Numbered from the stretch's first letter, positions 51,573-60,676 are shown. The stretch: DNA of 64,000 bases from Bradyrhizobium sp. dw_411 (GCF_018449695.1 NZ_JAAVUY010000017.1:1-64000), one strand, 5' to 3'. Made by a program: numbers and translations. Notes: a model not told the origin generated them from the letters alone.

Positions 51573-53214
51573 AGACCCGCTCCCTGAAAGGTTCGACGCC
51601 GAGCCGCTTGACCGTGTCGATGAACAGTTCATCGGGACGGGCGCGCAGCGCCAGATAGGCTTCGACAATGTCCTCGACCACGTCGGCGACTTCGCCGTAA
51701 GGCACCGCCGGTCCGATCAGGGTGCCGACCACCGCATTCTCGTCGGCGCGACCGCCGATCGTGATCTGATAAAATTCCTCGCCGTTCTTTTCGACACCGA
51801 GAATGCCGATATGACCGACATGGTGATGGCCGCAGGCATTGATGCAGCCGGAGATATTGACGTGCAGCCGTCCGATCAGGTTCGCCGTGTCGTGATTGGC
51901 GAAGCGCCGCGTCAATTCCTGCGCGATCGGAATCGAACGGGCATTGGCCAGCGAGCAATAATCCAGCCCCGGGCAGGCGATGATATCGGAGACCAGATTG
52001 ACGTTCGGCGTCGCCACGCCGATCTTGTCGAGTTCGCGCCACAGCGCCGGCAGATCGCGACGGGCGACATGGGGCAGCGCAAGGTTCTGCTCATGGCCGA
52101 CGCGAATTTCGCCAAAGGAATATTTGTCGGCGAGATCGGCGATCGCATCCATCTGGTCGGCGGTCGCATCGCCGGGCGGTCCGCCCACCGGCTTCAGCGA
52201 CAGCGTGACGATCGCATAGCCCGTTACTTTGTGCGGCGCGACCGAGTTCTTGCGCCAGGCTTCGAAATACGGGTCATGCGCGGCCTTCTTCAACTCTTCC
52301 GGCATGTGCGGCAGTTTTTCGTAAACCGGATAACTGAAGCGCGAACGAATATCCTCGACCACTTCATCGTCCAGCGTCAGCGCGCTGTCGCGCATCTGCA
52401 GCCACTCATCCTCGACTTCCTGCGCGAATTTCTCGATGCCGAGTTCGTGCACCAGGATCTTGATGCGAGCCTTGTAGATATTGTCGCGGCGGCCGTACTG
52501 GTTATAGACGCGCAGGATCGCCTCGATATAGCTGAGGAGATCGCGGCCGGGCACGAACGGCTTGATGGTCTTGGCGATAAACGGTGTACGGCCAAGCCCG
52601 CCGCCGACCAGCACCTCGAATCCGGTCTCGCCTTCGGCATTCTTGTGCAGGCGAAGGCCGATATCGTGCACCTTGATCGCGGCGCGGTCGTGGGCCGAAG
52701 CGGTGATCGCGAATTTGAACTTGCGCGGCAGGAACGAGAATTCCGGATGCAGCGTGGTATATTGGCGGATCAGTTCCGACCAGATGCGCGGATCCTCGAT
52801 CTCGTCCGGCGCGACACCGGCCCATTGATCCGAGGTGACGTTGCGGGTGTTATTGCCCGACGTCTGCATCGCATGAATGCCGACATCGGCGAGGTCCGAC
52901 AGCGCGTCCGGCAATTCGGCGAGCTTGATCCAGTTGAACTGGATGTTCTGCCGGGTGGTGAAATGGCCGTAGCCGCGGTCGTAGCGCCGCGCGACATGGG
53001 CCAGCCGGCGCAACTGCTTCGACGACAACGTGCCATAAGGAATAGCGACGCGGAACATATAAGCGTGAAGCTGCAGATAGACGCCGTTCTGCAGCCGCAG
53101 CATCTTGAATTCGTCTTCGGTGAGCTCGCCGGACAGCCGGCGCTTCACCTGATCGCGAAATTCCGAAACACGCTCATTGATGATCGTGCGATCGAGCTCG
53201 TCATATGCGTACAT
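51559..53214 (-). CDS. cysI: Assimilatory sulfite reductase hemoprotein (CysI / nitrite-sulfite reductase family)
   Basis: A 551-aa siroheme and [4Fe-4S] enzyme that reduces sulfite to sulfide by six electrons. The cluster ligands are visible as CPGLDYC (about residue 412) and GCINACGHHHVGHIG (about 452), and the siroheme domains as TTRQNIQFNWIKL and VRVGHEQNL-like IRVGHEQNLALPHV. No CysJ flavoprotein gene is nearby, so the electron donor may be ferredoxin. The DUF2849 stop lies 12 bp upstream. Confidence 0.93.
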   Translation of the reverse strand: MYAYDELDRTIINERVSEFRDQVKRRLSGELTEDEFKMLRLQNGVYLQLHAYMFRVAIPYGTLSSKQLRRLAHVARRYDRGYGHFTTRQNIQFNWIKLAELPDALSDLADVGIHAMQTSGNNTRNVTSDQWAGVAPDEIEDPRIWSELIRQYTTLHPEFSFLPRKFKFAITASAHDRAAIKVHDIGLRLHKNAEGETGFEVLVGGGLGRTPFIAKTIKPFVPGRDLLSYIEAILRVYNQYGRRDNIYKARIKILVHELGIEKFAQEVEDEWLQMRDSALTLDDEVVEDIRSRFSYPVYEKLPHMPEELKKAAHDPYFEAWRKNSVAPHKVTGYAIVTLSLKPVGGPPGDATADQMDAIADLADKYSFGEIRVGHEQNLALPHVARRDLPALWRELDKIGVATPNVNLVSDIIACPGLDYCSLANARSIPIAQELTRRFANHDTANLIGRLHVNISGCINACGHHHVGHIGILGVEKNGEEFYQITIGGRADENAVVGTLIGPAVPYGEVADVVEDIVEAYLALRARPDELFIDTVKRLGVEPFRERVYATR

Positions 53215-53226
53215 GATAACTTTGCC

Positions 53227-53544
53227 TTACGCCGGAACCGGAAGATCGATGGTGACGCCTTCCGACCGGATGTGTTCGCGCAGATTACCGGGCCTGATCT
53301 TGCCGCCGTCCTTGATTTCGACCGGCGCGATATAGGCGCCGACCGCGCCGACGTCGTCGGCCACGGATTCAGCCAACAGCGCGCGAGCCTCGTCGGAGGT
53401 ACGGACGATTGCCGCATCCGACAGGTTCACCGACCAGCCGTGATCCGGGGTACGGTAGATCACGACGCCATCCCAGGTGCGGTTGGCGGTGACCATCGAG
53501 GGGCCGGTAATCCTGATTTTCTTCTGTTCGAGCGGAGAGGTCAT
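53227..53544 (-). CDS. DUF2849 family protein in the sulfite-reduction operon
   Basis: A 105-aa soluble protein with the DUF2849 pattern ITGPSMVTANRTWDGVVIYRTPDHGWS, then SDEARALLAES and GAYIAPVEIKDG. No cysteines. Its start overlaps the cysG stop by 4 bp and its stop lies just ahead of cysI, so it is tightly coupled with siroheme and sulfite-reductase synthesis. Function unknown. Confidence 0.88.
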   Translation of the reverse strand: MTSPLEQKKIRITGPSMVTANRTWDGVVIYRTPDHGWSVNLSDAAIVRTSDEARALLAESVADDVGAVGAYIAPVEIKDGGKIRPGNLREHIRSEGVTIDLPVPA

Positions 53545-54977
53545 TCGGCGGCTTCCAGCAATTTTTCAATTCGTTGACGGAGATTTTGAATGCGCCATGG
53601 CGCGGAATGCGCAACCACGTCGCCAATGATGAGCAGCGCGGGACCGCCATCGATCTGATCGACCAGATCGGGCAGGCCTTCCAGTCTTCCCGTGACCGCC
53701 TTCGAATCCGGCCGCGTCACCCGCGCGAACACGCCGACCGGCGTTTGCGGCGAGCGTCCTGCGGCCAACAGGCCATCACGAACCGACGGCGCCGCGGTCA
53801 TGCCCATATAGACCACGATGGTCATCTTCTCGTCCGTCAGCACCGACCAGTCGACAGCATCGGCATCTGTGGCCTTGTGCGCAGTGAGAAAGGTGATGCG
53901 CAGCGCCTCGTGCCGGAACGTCAGCGGCACCTCGAATTCAGCGGCCGCGCCCATCGCAGCGGTAATGCCCGGCACAACCGAACAGGCAACATTCGCCTCG
54001 CGCAATGCCTCGATTTCCTCGCCGCCACGGCCGAAGATAAAGCCATCGCCACCCTTGAGCCGCACCACGCGCTGGCCTGATTTGGCGGCCTCGATCAGCA
54101 ATGTATTGATCGCGTCCTGGCCGATGCCGGGCTTGCCGACGCGGCGGCCAACCGGCACGCGCGACGCATCGCGGCGCGCGCGGTCGAGAACTTCCGGCGA
54201 CACCAATTCGTCGTAAAACACGACGTCGGCATCCTGCAGCGCGCGCAACGCCTTGACGGTGAGCAAATCCGGATCGCCGGGGCCGGCGCCGACCAGCGTC
54301 ACCCTGCCCTCGGCCTGGCCATTTGCGAGTGCACCGGCGAAATCAGCGGGATCGCGAATATCCGTCAGCGCTGTTTCCGCCTCGTTGATGCGGCCGGCGA
54401 GAACCAGCGCGCCGATCGGACCGTCGATCACGCGTTCCCAGAACCGGCGGCGCAGCGGCATCTCCGCGATGCGATCATGAATTGGTTTGCGCCAGCGACC
54501 GATAAACCCGGCGAGATCGCCGATCCGCGCCGGCAGGATCGCCTCGATGCTTTCACGCACCCGGCGCGCCACCACCGGTGACGCACCGCCGGTACCAACC
54601 GCGACCACGACATCGCCGCGATCGACGATGGCCGGAAAAATGAAAGTGGAATGTGTGAGATCGTCCATCACATTGACGGGCAGGCCGACCGCCTTGGCCC
54701 GCGCTGACATCAACGGCCCGACTTCGCCGGCGCCCGCGCACAGGATCGCGATCACGCCGTGCAGATCGGCGCTCAACGGATCGCCCTCGGCGAGTTCGAT
54801 GTGCGCGGCGTCGGCCGCGTCCAGTCCGCGGAGATCATGATGACCGTCGGTTGCGTACCAGCGCACCCGCGCCTGTGCAGAAACAAGCAGACGCAATTTC
54901 GCGCGCGCGAGTTCGCCGCCGCCCACCAGCAGCACCGGCCCGGTTTGCAGATCAAGAAATACCGGCAGAAATCGCAT
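53541..54977 (-). CDS. cysG: Siroheme synthase CysG (fused dehydrogenase-chelatase and uroporphyrinogen-III methyltransferase)
   Basis: A 478-aa fusion. The N-terminal half (about 1-200) is precorrin-2 dehydrogenase/ferrochelatase with NAD motif LLVGGGELARAKLRLL and the mid-domain TSTFIFPAIVDRG-like HSTFIFPAIVDRGDV. The C-terminal half (about 215-478) is SUMT with VGAGPGDPDLLTVKALRAL, GRRVGKPG, RLKGGDGFIFGRGGEE and VVPGITAAMGAAA. It makes siroheme from uroporphyrinogen III for CysI. It leads the minus-strand sulfur operon, divergent from cysD. Confidence 0.95.
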   Translation of the reverse strand: MRFLPVFLDLQTGPVLLVGGGELARAKLRLLVSAQARVRWYATDGHHDLRGLDAADAAHIELAEGDPLSADLHGVIAILCAGAGEVGPLMSARAKAVGLPVNVMDDLTHSTFIFPAIVDRGDVVVAVGTGGASPVVARRVRESIEAILPARIGDLAGFIGRWRKPIHDRIAEMPLRRRFWERVIDGPIGALVLAGRINEAETALTDIRDPADFAGALANGQAEGRVTLVGAGPGDPDLLTVKALRALQDADVVFYDELVSPEVLDRARRDASRVPVGRRVGKPGIGQDAINTLLIEAAKSGQRVVRLKGGDGFIFGRGGEEIEALREANVACSVVPGITAAMGAAAEFEVPLTFRHEALRITFLTAHKATDADAVDWSVLTDEKMTIVVYMGMTAAPSVRDGLLAAGRSPQTPVGVFARVTRPDSKAVTGRLEGLPDLVDQIDGGPALLIIGDVVAHSAPWRIQNLRQRIEKLLEAAE

Positions 54978-55120
54978 ACGATACTCGCTTGCCCCACCTG
55001 AGGGGTTGACTGGAATTATTTTCTATATATGCCTCGCTTAGCACCGGCAAAGAGAAAATTGTTGTTTCTCTACTGCAATGCAACTATAGAATTTTCTCCT
55101 CCGAAGGCCAAGGCCCAGAG
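54978..55120. promoter_or_regulatory. Divergent promoter region of the sulfate-assimilation genes
   Basis: Lies between cysG (minus) and cysD (plus). It holds TTGACT (55006-55011) with an AT-rich TATATAT (55024-55030), and a perfect dyad AGAGAAA-N7-TTTCTCT (55051-55071). The dyad is a candidate operator for a sulfur regulator or a leader hairpin of the cysD mRNA. Exact start sites cannot be fixed by eye. Confidence 0.5.
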
Positions 55121-56050
55121 ATGCATCTTCTCGCTAACGATGAAGCCAATGACCGGTTGCATAAGGCCGGTCCGGTCGTGGTATCTCCGGCCATGCAAAA
55201 CGCTGTTGATGGGCGCCTTCAAGGGTCTTTCGAAGCGCCTTCCCAGGCGCCGTCGATGGATCACCTCGACGCGCTCGAGGCCCAGAGCATCTACATTTTC
55301 CGGGAAGCCTTCGCGCGGCTGAAAAAGCTCGCGCTGTTGTGGTCGCTCGGCAAGGATTCCAACGTGATGATCTGGCTGGCGCGCAAGGCCTTCTTCGGCC
55401 GCGTGCCGTTTCCCGCCATGCATGTCGATACCGGCAAGAAATTTCCGGAGATGTATGAATTCCGCGATCGCTACGGCAAGGAATGGGAGCTCGATCTCAA
55501 AATCGAACCTTGCCCCCCGCTGGAAACCATCGATCCGACCTTGCCGCCGGCGGCGCGATCCGCCGCACGCAAGACCGAAGGGCTGAAGCTCGCGCTCGCC
55601 AAATACGGCTTCGATGGCTTGATCGCCGGCATCCGCCGCGATGAAGAAGCCACCCGCGCCAAGGAGCGGGTGTTCTCACCGCGCGGCACCGAAGGCGGAT
55701 GGGACGTACGCGACCAGCCGCCGGAATTCTGGGATCAGTTCAACGCCTCACCGCCGCCGGGCGCACATCTGCGCATTCATCCGATCCTGCATTGGACCGA
55801 GGCCGACATCTGGGCCTACACCAAGCGCGAGAATATTCCGATCATCCCGCTGTATCTGTCCCGGGACGGCAAGCGCTATCGCTCGCTGGGCGATTCCGAC
55901 ATCACCAATCCCGTGATTTCAAACGCGTCCAGCATCGACGAAATCCTCATCGAGCTCGACCGCACCAAAGTGCCGGAGCGTTCCGGGCGCGCGCTCGATC
56001 ATGAAACCGAAGACGCCTTCGAACGGCTGCGCGTCGCTGGCTATCTCTGA
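55121..56050 (+). CDS. cysD: Sulfate adenylyltransferase subunit 2 (CysD)
   Basis: A 309-aa ATP-pyrophosphatase-fold enzyme that adenylates sulfate to APS. The PP-loop reads WSLGKDSNVM (about residue 78), followed by FPAMHVDTGKKFPEMYEFRD and IAGIRRDEEATRAKER, and a late PVISNASSIDEILIEL. The true start may be ATG 55256 (MDHLDALEAQSIYIF), which matches the family N-terminus; the 45 residues before it are an unusual extension if real. cysNC follows by 22 bp. Confidence 0.93.
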   Translation: MHLLANDEANDRLHKAGPVVVSPAMQNAVDGRLQGSFEAPSQAPSMDHLDALEAQSIYIFREAFARLKKLALLWSLGKDSNVMIWLARKAFFGRVPFPAMHVDTGKKFPEMYEFRDRYGKEWELDLKIEPCPPLETIDPTLPPAARSAARKTEGLKLALAKYGFDGLIAGIRRDEEATRAKERVFSPRGTEGGWDVRDQPPEFWDQFNASPPPGAHLRIHPILHWTEADIWAYTKRENIPIIPLYLSRDGKRYRSLGDSDITNPVISNASSIDEILIELDRTKVPERSGRALDHETEDAFERLRVAGYL

Positions 56051-56072
56051 CCGCTATGAGCTGAATGCTGCG

Positions 56073-57989
56073 ATGAACATGTCCGTTGCGCCTTCGACGT
56101 CTTCCACACCTAACGGCACCACACGTCCGCAGGTTCGCATCGTGATTGTCGGCCATGTCGACCACGGCAAATCGACGCTGGTCGGACGGCTGTTGCATGA
56201 GACCGGCAGCCTGCCCGAGGGCAAGCTCGAAATGCTTCAGGCCGTCAGCGCGCGGCGAGGCATGCCGTTCGAATGGTCGTTCCTGCTCGACGCGCTGCAG
56301 ACCGAGCGCGATCAGGGCATCACCATCGACACCACGCAGATCCGGTTCCGCACCAAGTCGCGCGACGTGGTGCTGATCGACGCGCCCGGCCATGCCGAAT
56401 TCCTGCGTAACATGATCACCGGCGCCTCGCAGGCGGACGCCGCCGTGCTGATCATCGATGCGCTCGAGGGCGTGCGCGACCAGACCCGGCGCCACGGCTA
56501 TCTGCTGCATCTTCTCGGCATCCGGCAGGTCGCGGTTGTCGTCAACAAGATGGACCGGGTCGATTTCAACGCGGCCCGCTTTGCCGAGATCAGCGACGAG
56601 ATTTCCGCGCATCTGACCGGCCTCGGCGTCACGCCGTCCGCGGTGATTCCGATTTCGGCGCGCGACGGCGACGGCGTGGCCGAACGAACGCCGCGCACCG
56701 ACTGGTACGTTGGGCCGACCGTGGTCGAAGCGCTCGACGCGCTCGAACCGGCGCGACCGCTCGAACAACTGGCGCTGCGGTTGCCGGTTCAGGCGATCTA
56801 CAAATTCGACGACCGCCGCATTGTCGCCGGCCGCATCGAGTCCGGGCATCTGGCGACCGGCGACGAGATCGTGGTCATGCCCAAGGGCAAGGTCGCGAAG
56901 ATCAAAAGCATCGAGAGCTGGCCGGTGACGCCGGTCAACGAGATTCAGACCGCTGGCCGCTCGGTCGGCATCACGCTCGACCGCGAATTATTTATCGAGC
57001 GTGGCGACGTCATCGCCCATGTCGGCTCTGGCCCGCGCGACACCCGCCGGATTCGGGCGCGCATTTTCTGGCTGCATGACCAGCCATTGTTGCCCGGCGC
57101 CGCCATTCTGGTGCGGCTCGGCACCAAGGAAACCCGCGCCACCGTGGTTTCGATCGAGAAAGCCGTCGATCCCGGCGAACTCTCGAGCATGGAAACCCAG
57201 TCGATCGCACGTAATCACGTTGGTGAGATCGACATTTCGCTGGCGCAGGCGCTGGCCGCCGACCCCTTTACCGACAATCCGCGCACCGGACGCCTGGTGA
57301 TCGAGGTTCATGGCCGCATCGCCGGCGGCGGCCTCGTGCTTTCGGCCGATGCCGGACAGCGCGCCGTGCCCGTCAATATCGTACCGGTGGAATCGGCGTT
57401 GCGCCCCGACGAGCGTTCCGCGCGCTATCGCCATACCGGCGCAGTGATCTGGATGACGGGACTGCCGGGCTCGGGAAAATCGACACTGGCGCGCGCACTG
57501 GAAAGCCGGCTGTTCGCGAATGGCGGCTCGCCGATATTGCTGGACGGCGACACGCTGCGCGCCGGACTCAATAAGGATCTCGGCTTTATTCCGGCCGATC
57601 GCACCGAGAACATTCGCCGGCTCGCCGAAGTCGCCGCCCATCTGGCGCGCAATGGGCACGTCGCCATTGTCGCCGCGGTGTCGCCCGCAGCGGAAGACCG
57701 CGCCGCGGCCCGTCGCATCGCCGACACCGCGTTCCGCGAGATCTATATCGCGACACCGGTCGAGATCTGCGAAAGCCGCGATCCCAAGGGCCACTACGCC
57801 AAGGCGCGCGCCGGCGCGCTGCATGCGTTCACCGGGATCGGCAACGACTACCAGCCGCCGGCCGCCAGCGAATTGACGATCGATACCTCGATTTTGTCGG
57901 TCACCGAGGCAACCGACGAGATCGAGCGGATGCTGGTACGATCGGGCATTCTGTTCGACGAGTTCGTCGACCTCGCGGCTAATATTTAA
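56073..57989 (+). CDS. cysNC: Bifunctional sulfate adenylyltransferase subunit 1 / APS kinase (CysNC)
   Basis: A 638-aa fusion. Residues about 20-440 are the CysN GTPase: G1 VGHVDHGKST, G3 DAPGHAEFL, G4 NKMDR, with the elongation-factor-like barrel domains after. Residues about 455-638 are APS kinase (CysC): TGLPGSGKSTLARALE, LLDGDTLRAGLNKDLGF and YAKARAGALHAFTGIG. GTP hydrolysis drives APS synthesis with CysD; the kinase makes PAPS. NodQ of rhizobia has the same layout. The start at 56073 precedes MSVAPST; 56079 is also possible. Confidence 0.95.
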   Translation: MNMSVAPSTSSTPNGTTRPQVRIVIVGHVDHGKSTLVGRLLHETGSLPEGKLEMLQAVSARRGMPFEWSFLLDALQTERDQGITIDTTQIRFRTKSRDVVLIDAPGHAEFLRNMITGASQADAAVLIIDALEGVRDQTRRHGYLLHLLGIRQVAVVVNKMDRVDFNAARFAEISDEISAHLTGLGVTPSAVIPISARDGDGVAERTPRTDWYVGPTVVEALDALEPARPLEQLALRLPVQAIYKFDDRRIVAGRIESGHLATGDEIVVMPKGKVAKIKSIESWPVTPVNEIQTAGRSVGITLDRELFIERGDVIAHVGSGPRDTRRIRARIFWLHDQPLLPGAAILVRLGTKETRATVVSIEKAVDPGELSSMETQSIARNHVGEIDISLAQALAADPFTDNPRTGRLVIEVHGRIAGGGLVLSADAGQRAVPVNIVPVESALRPDERSARYRHTGAVIWMTGLPGSGKSTLARALESRLFANGGSPILLDGDTLRAGLNKDLGFIPADRTENIRRLAEVAAHLARNGHVAIVAAVSPAAEDRAAARRIADTAFREIYIATPVEICESRDPKGHYAKARAGALHAFTGIGNDYQPPAASELTIDTSILSVTEATDEIERMLVRSGILFDEFVDLAANI

Positions 57990-58127
57990 GCCTCGACCCG
58001 GCCCGGCAGCCGCCGCGGATATGGGCAGCAAGGGCCTGCCAAAAGGCCTTCTCATCGCCCCGGCTTTGGCGCTAAAAGAACGCTGAAAACTTCCCTTTGC
58101 GGTGCTCTTTTTGCCGTTTTAGCCCCC

Positions 58128-58154
58128 GGGAACGGCGGATAATCGCCGTTTCCC
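58128..58154 (+). promoter_or_regulatory. Strong leader hairpin ahead of glcB
   Basis: GGGAACGGCG-GATAAT-CGCCGTTTCCC pairs over ten positions with one bulged base, ending 26 bp before the glcB start codon. It would be in the 5' UTR or overlap the promoter. No T run follows, so it is not a simple terminator for cysNC. Confidence 0.55.
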
Positions 58155-58180
58155 GCAAAAAATCCCCCGAGAAATCACCT

Positions 58181-60343
58181 ATGAACCGTATCGACGCCCA
58201 CGGACTGAAAATCGCCCCCGTCCTGTTCGACTTCATCGCCCAGGAGGCGACCCCCAAAACCGGCATTTCGCCCGCCGCGTTCTGGGCCGGGCTCGCCGCC
58301 ATCGTCCGGGATCTGGCGCCGAAAAACCGTGAGCTGCTCGCGGTGCGCGACACCCTGCAGACAAAAATCGACGGCTGGCACCGCGCCAACAAAGGCAAGC
58401 CGTTCGACATGAACGCCTACACCGCGTTCTTGAAGGAAATCGGCTATCTGCTGCCGGAGCCGGCGACCCAGAAGGTCGAGACCGCCAATGTCGATGAGGA
58501 GATCGGTAAAATCTGCGGACCGCAGTTGGTTGTCCCCCTTACCAATGCGCGCTACGCGCTGAACGCCGCCAACGCGCGCTGGGGCAGTCTTTACGACGCG
58601 CTGTACGGCACCGACGCGATCCCGCACGAAGCCGGCGAGGCTGGCAAAGGTTTCAACAAGGCACGCGGCGCCAAGGTCATCGCCAAGGCCAAGGTGTTTC
58701 TCGATGGCGCCGTGCCGCTGGCGACCGGAAGCCACACCGATGTGGCCTCCTACAGCGTCATCGCCGGCCAGCTCGCGGTCAAGCTGAAGAGCGGCAATGC
58801 GACCGCGCTGAAGGACAGCACGAAGTTTGCCGGCTATCAGGGCGATCCCGCCGCTCCGACCGTGATCCTCCTGGTCGACAACGGGATGCACATCGAAGTC
58901 AAAATTGACCGCAGCCACATCATCGGCAAGGACGATCCGGCAGGGGTCGCCGACATGGTGCTGGAGTCGGCCGTCAGCACCATCCTGGACCTGGAAGACA
59001 GCGTTGCGACGGTCGATGCCGAAGACAAGGTGCTGGTCTATCACAACATGCTCGGCCTGATGAACGGTACGTTGTCCGCCGATTTCGAGAAGGGCGGCAA
59101 GACGCTCACGCGTTCGCTCAACGCCGATCGTACTTACAAGACGCCTGACGGCAACGACCTTACTTTGCACGGCCGCAGCCTTTTGTTGATGCGCGTCGTC
59201 GGCCATCACATGTTCACCGATGCGGTGCTCGACGAGGCCGGCGAGGAAATTCCCGAAGGACTGCTGGACTCCGCCGTCGCAGGTCTGCTCGCGATTCACG
59301 ATCTGAAAGGCGGCTCGAAAACACGCAACAGCCGCACCGGTTCGGTCTACGTCGTCAAGCCGAAGATGCACGGCCCCGATGAAGTCGCGCTGACCTGCGA
59401 AACCCTGAGCCGGGTCGAGAAGATGCTGTCGCTGCCCGAGAACACCATGAAGGTCGGCATCATGGACGAGGAGCGCCGCACCACGGTCAACCTCAAGGCC
59501 TGCATCCAGAACGCGTTGAAGCGCATCTGCTTCATCAACACCGGCTTCCTCGACCGCACCGGCGACGAGATTCACACCTCGATGGAAGCGGGTTCGATGA
59601 TCCGCAAGAACGACATGAAGGCCCAGCCATGGATCAAGGCCTATGAGGAATGGAATGTCGATGTCGGCCTGATCGACGGCCTGCCCGGCCATGCCCAGAT
59701 CGGCAAGGGCATGTGGGCGGCGCCCGACATGATGGCGGACATGCTGGTGCAGAAGGTCGCACATCCGCAGGCCGGCGCCACCACCGCTTGGGTACCCTCG
59801 CCCACTGCAGCTACCCTGCACGCGCTGCATTATCATCAGGTCAACGTGCAGGCGCGCCAGCAGGAACTGGCCAAGGGCGGCCCGCGCGCCAAACTGTCCG
59901 ACATCCTCACCGTTCCGGTGTCGCAATCGAACTGGGCGCCCGACGACGTGAAGCAGGAGATCGACAATAACTGCCAGGGCATCCTCGGCTACGTCGTGCG
60001 CTGGATCGATCAGGGCGTCGGCTGCTCCAAGGTGCCTGACATCCACGATATCGGCCTGATGGAAGACCGCGCGACCTTGCGCATCTCGAGCCAGCATCTG
60101 GCGAACTGGCTGCACCAGGGCGTCATCACGGAAACTCAGGTGATGGAGTCGCTGAAGCGGATGGCGATCGTGGTGGACGGGCAGAACAAGGGCGACGCGC
60201 TGTACCGGCCAATGGCGCCGGGTTTCGACGGCGTCGCCTTCAAGGCCGCCTGCGACCTGATCTTCAAGGGCCGCGAGCAACCCAACGGCTACACCGAATA
60301 CATTCTGACCGCGCGCCGCCGCGAAGCCAAAGCGGCTGGCTGA
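58181..60343 (+). CDS. glcB: Malate synthase G
   Basis: A 720-aa cytoplasmic enzyme that joins glyoxylate and acetyl-CoA to malate. Length equals the G isoform (about 723). Motifs include ILDLEDSVATVDAEDKVLVY, LHGRSLLLMRVVGHHMFTDAV, KMHGPDEVALTCE, IGIMDEERRT-like VGIMDEERRTTVNLKACI, GFLDRTGDEIHTSMEAG and NWAPDDVKQEIDNNCQGILGYV. The start MNRIDAHGLKIAP is standard. Isocitrate lyase is not in the window. Confidence 0.96.
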   Translation: MNRIDAHGLKIAPVLFDFIAQEATPKTGISPAAFWAGLAAIVRDLAPKNRELLAVRDTLQTKIDGWHRANKGKPFDMNAYTAFLKEIGYLLPEPATQKVETANVDEEIGKICGPQLVVPLTNARYALNAANARWGSLYDALYGTDAIPHEAGEAGKGFNKARGAKVIAKAKVFLDGAVPLATGSHTDVASYSVIAGQLAVKLKSGNATALKDSTKFAGYQGDPAAPTVILLVDNGMHIEVKIDRSHIIGKDDPAGVADMVLESAVSTILDLEDSVATVDAEDKVLVYHNMLGLMNGTLSADFEKGGKTLTRSLNADRTYKTPDGNDLTLHGRSLLLMRVVGHHMFTDAVLDEAGEEIPEGLLDSAVAGLLAIHDLKGGSKTRNSRTGSVYVVKPKMHGPDEVALTCETLSRVEKMLSLPENTMKVGIMDEERRTTVNLKACIQNALKRICFINTGFLDRTGDEIHTSMEAGSMIRKNDMKAQPWIKAYEEWNVDVGLIDGLPGHAQIGKGMWAAPDMMADMLVQKVAHPQAGATTAWVPSPTAATLHALHYHQVNVQARQQELAKGGPRAKLSDILTVPVSQSNWAPDDVKQEIDNNCQGILGYVVRWIDQGVGCSKVPDIHDIGLMEDRATLRISSQHLANWLHQGVITETQVMESLKRMAIVVDGQNKGDALYRPMAPGFDGVAFKAACDLIFKGREQPNGYTEYILTARRREAKAAG

Positions 60344-60370
60344 TTACCGCCACACACCGTTCAACACGCA

Positions 60371-60402
60371 AAAGCCCCGGCCGTCGCCGGGGCTTTTTTG
60401 TT
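60371..60402 (+). terminator. Intrinsic terminator after glcB
   Basis: AAAAGCCCCGGC-CGTC-GCCGGGGCTTTTTT, a near-perfect stem with flanking A and T runs. It can also stop minus-strand transcripts from the small membrane-protein gene at 60440. Confidence 0.93.
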
Positions 60403-60439
60403 GTCGAGGGCGCGAATGGCGGCCTCCTAAACGAGGCCC

Positions 60440-60595
60440 CTAAAACACCGCGATATATTTCAGCAGCGAGATCACGCCGAGAATGATCACGACCACGCGC
60501 ACGATCTGCTTGGCGCGGCCGTCGAGCGGCAACAGGTTGACCAGATACAGAATGAGAATGACGACGAGAAACGTAATGAGTGCGCCGACTAACAT
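60440..60595 (-). CDS. Small membrane protein (Thivi_2564-like), 51 aa
   Basis: A 51-aa protein starting MLVGALITFLVVILILYLVN at 60595, then LLPLDGRAKQIVRVVVI and a second hydrophobic segment. Two membrane helices are joined by a short loop LPLDGRAKQ, resembling the Thivi_2564 family. Function unknown. A perfect EcfG-type promoter lies 56 bp upstream, so it is probably a general-stress gene. A longer in-frame version upstream covers the promoter and is rejected. Confidence 0.78.
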   Translation of the reverse strand: MLVGALITFLVVILILYLVNLLPLDGRAKQIVRVVVIILGVISLLKYIAVF

Positions 60596-60651
60596 CCGGA
60601 AATCCCCCTGTGAGACGCGAAAATGAGAAATTCGTCTGAGCGTCGATTGCC

Positions 60652-60676
60652 AACGCCGGACCAGCGCACCGGTTCC
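60652..60676 (-). promoter_or_regulatory. EcfG-type (general stress response) promoter
   Basis: On the minus strand GGAAC, then exactly 16 bases, then CGTT, an exact match to the consensus used by EcfG sigma factors of Rhizobiales. It is 56 bp upstream of the 51-aa membrane protein start. Confidence 0.7.

Noticed and set aside
51403..53577. A 724-codon plus-strand open frame
   Set aside because: It is antisense to cysI and neighbours, all of which carry intact catalytic motifs.
58020..58060. A terminator after cysNC (AAGGGCCTGCC...AAGGCCTT)
   Set aside because: The pairing is short and imperfect and no T run follows, so it was not listed as a feature.
58175..60280. A 701-codon minus-strand open frame
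   Set aside because: It is the antisense shadow of malate synthase G.
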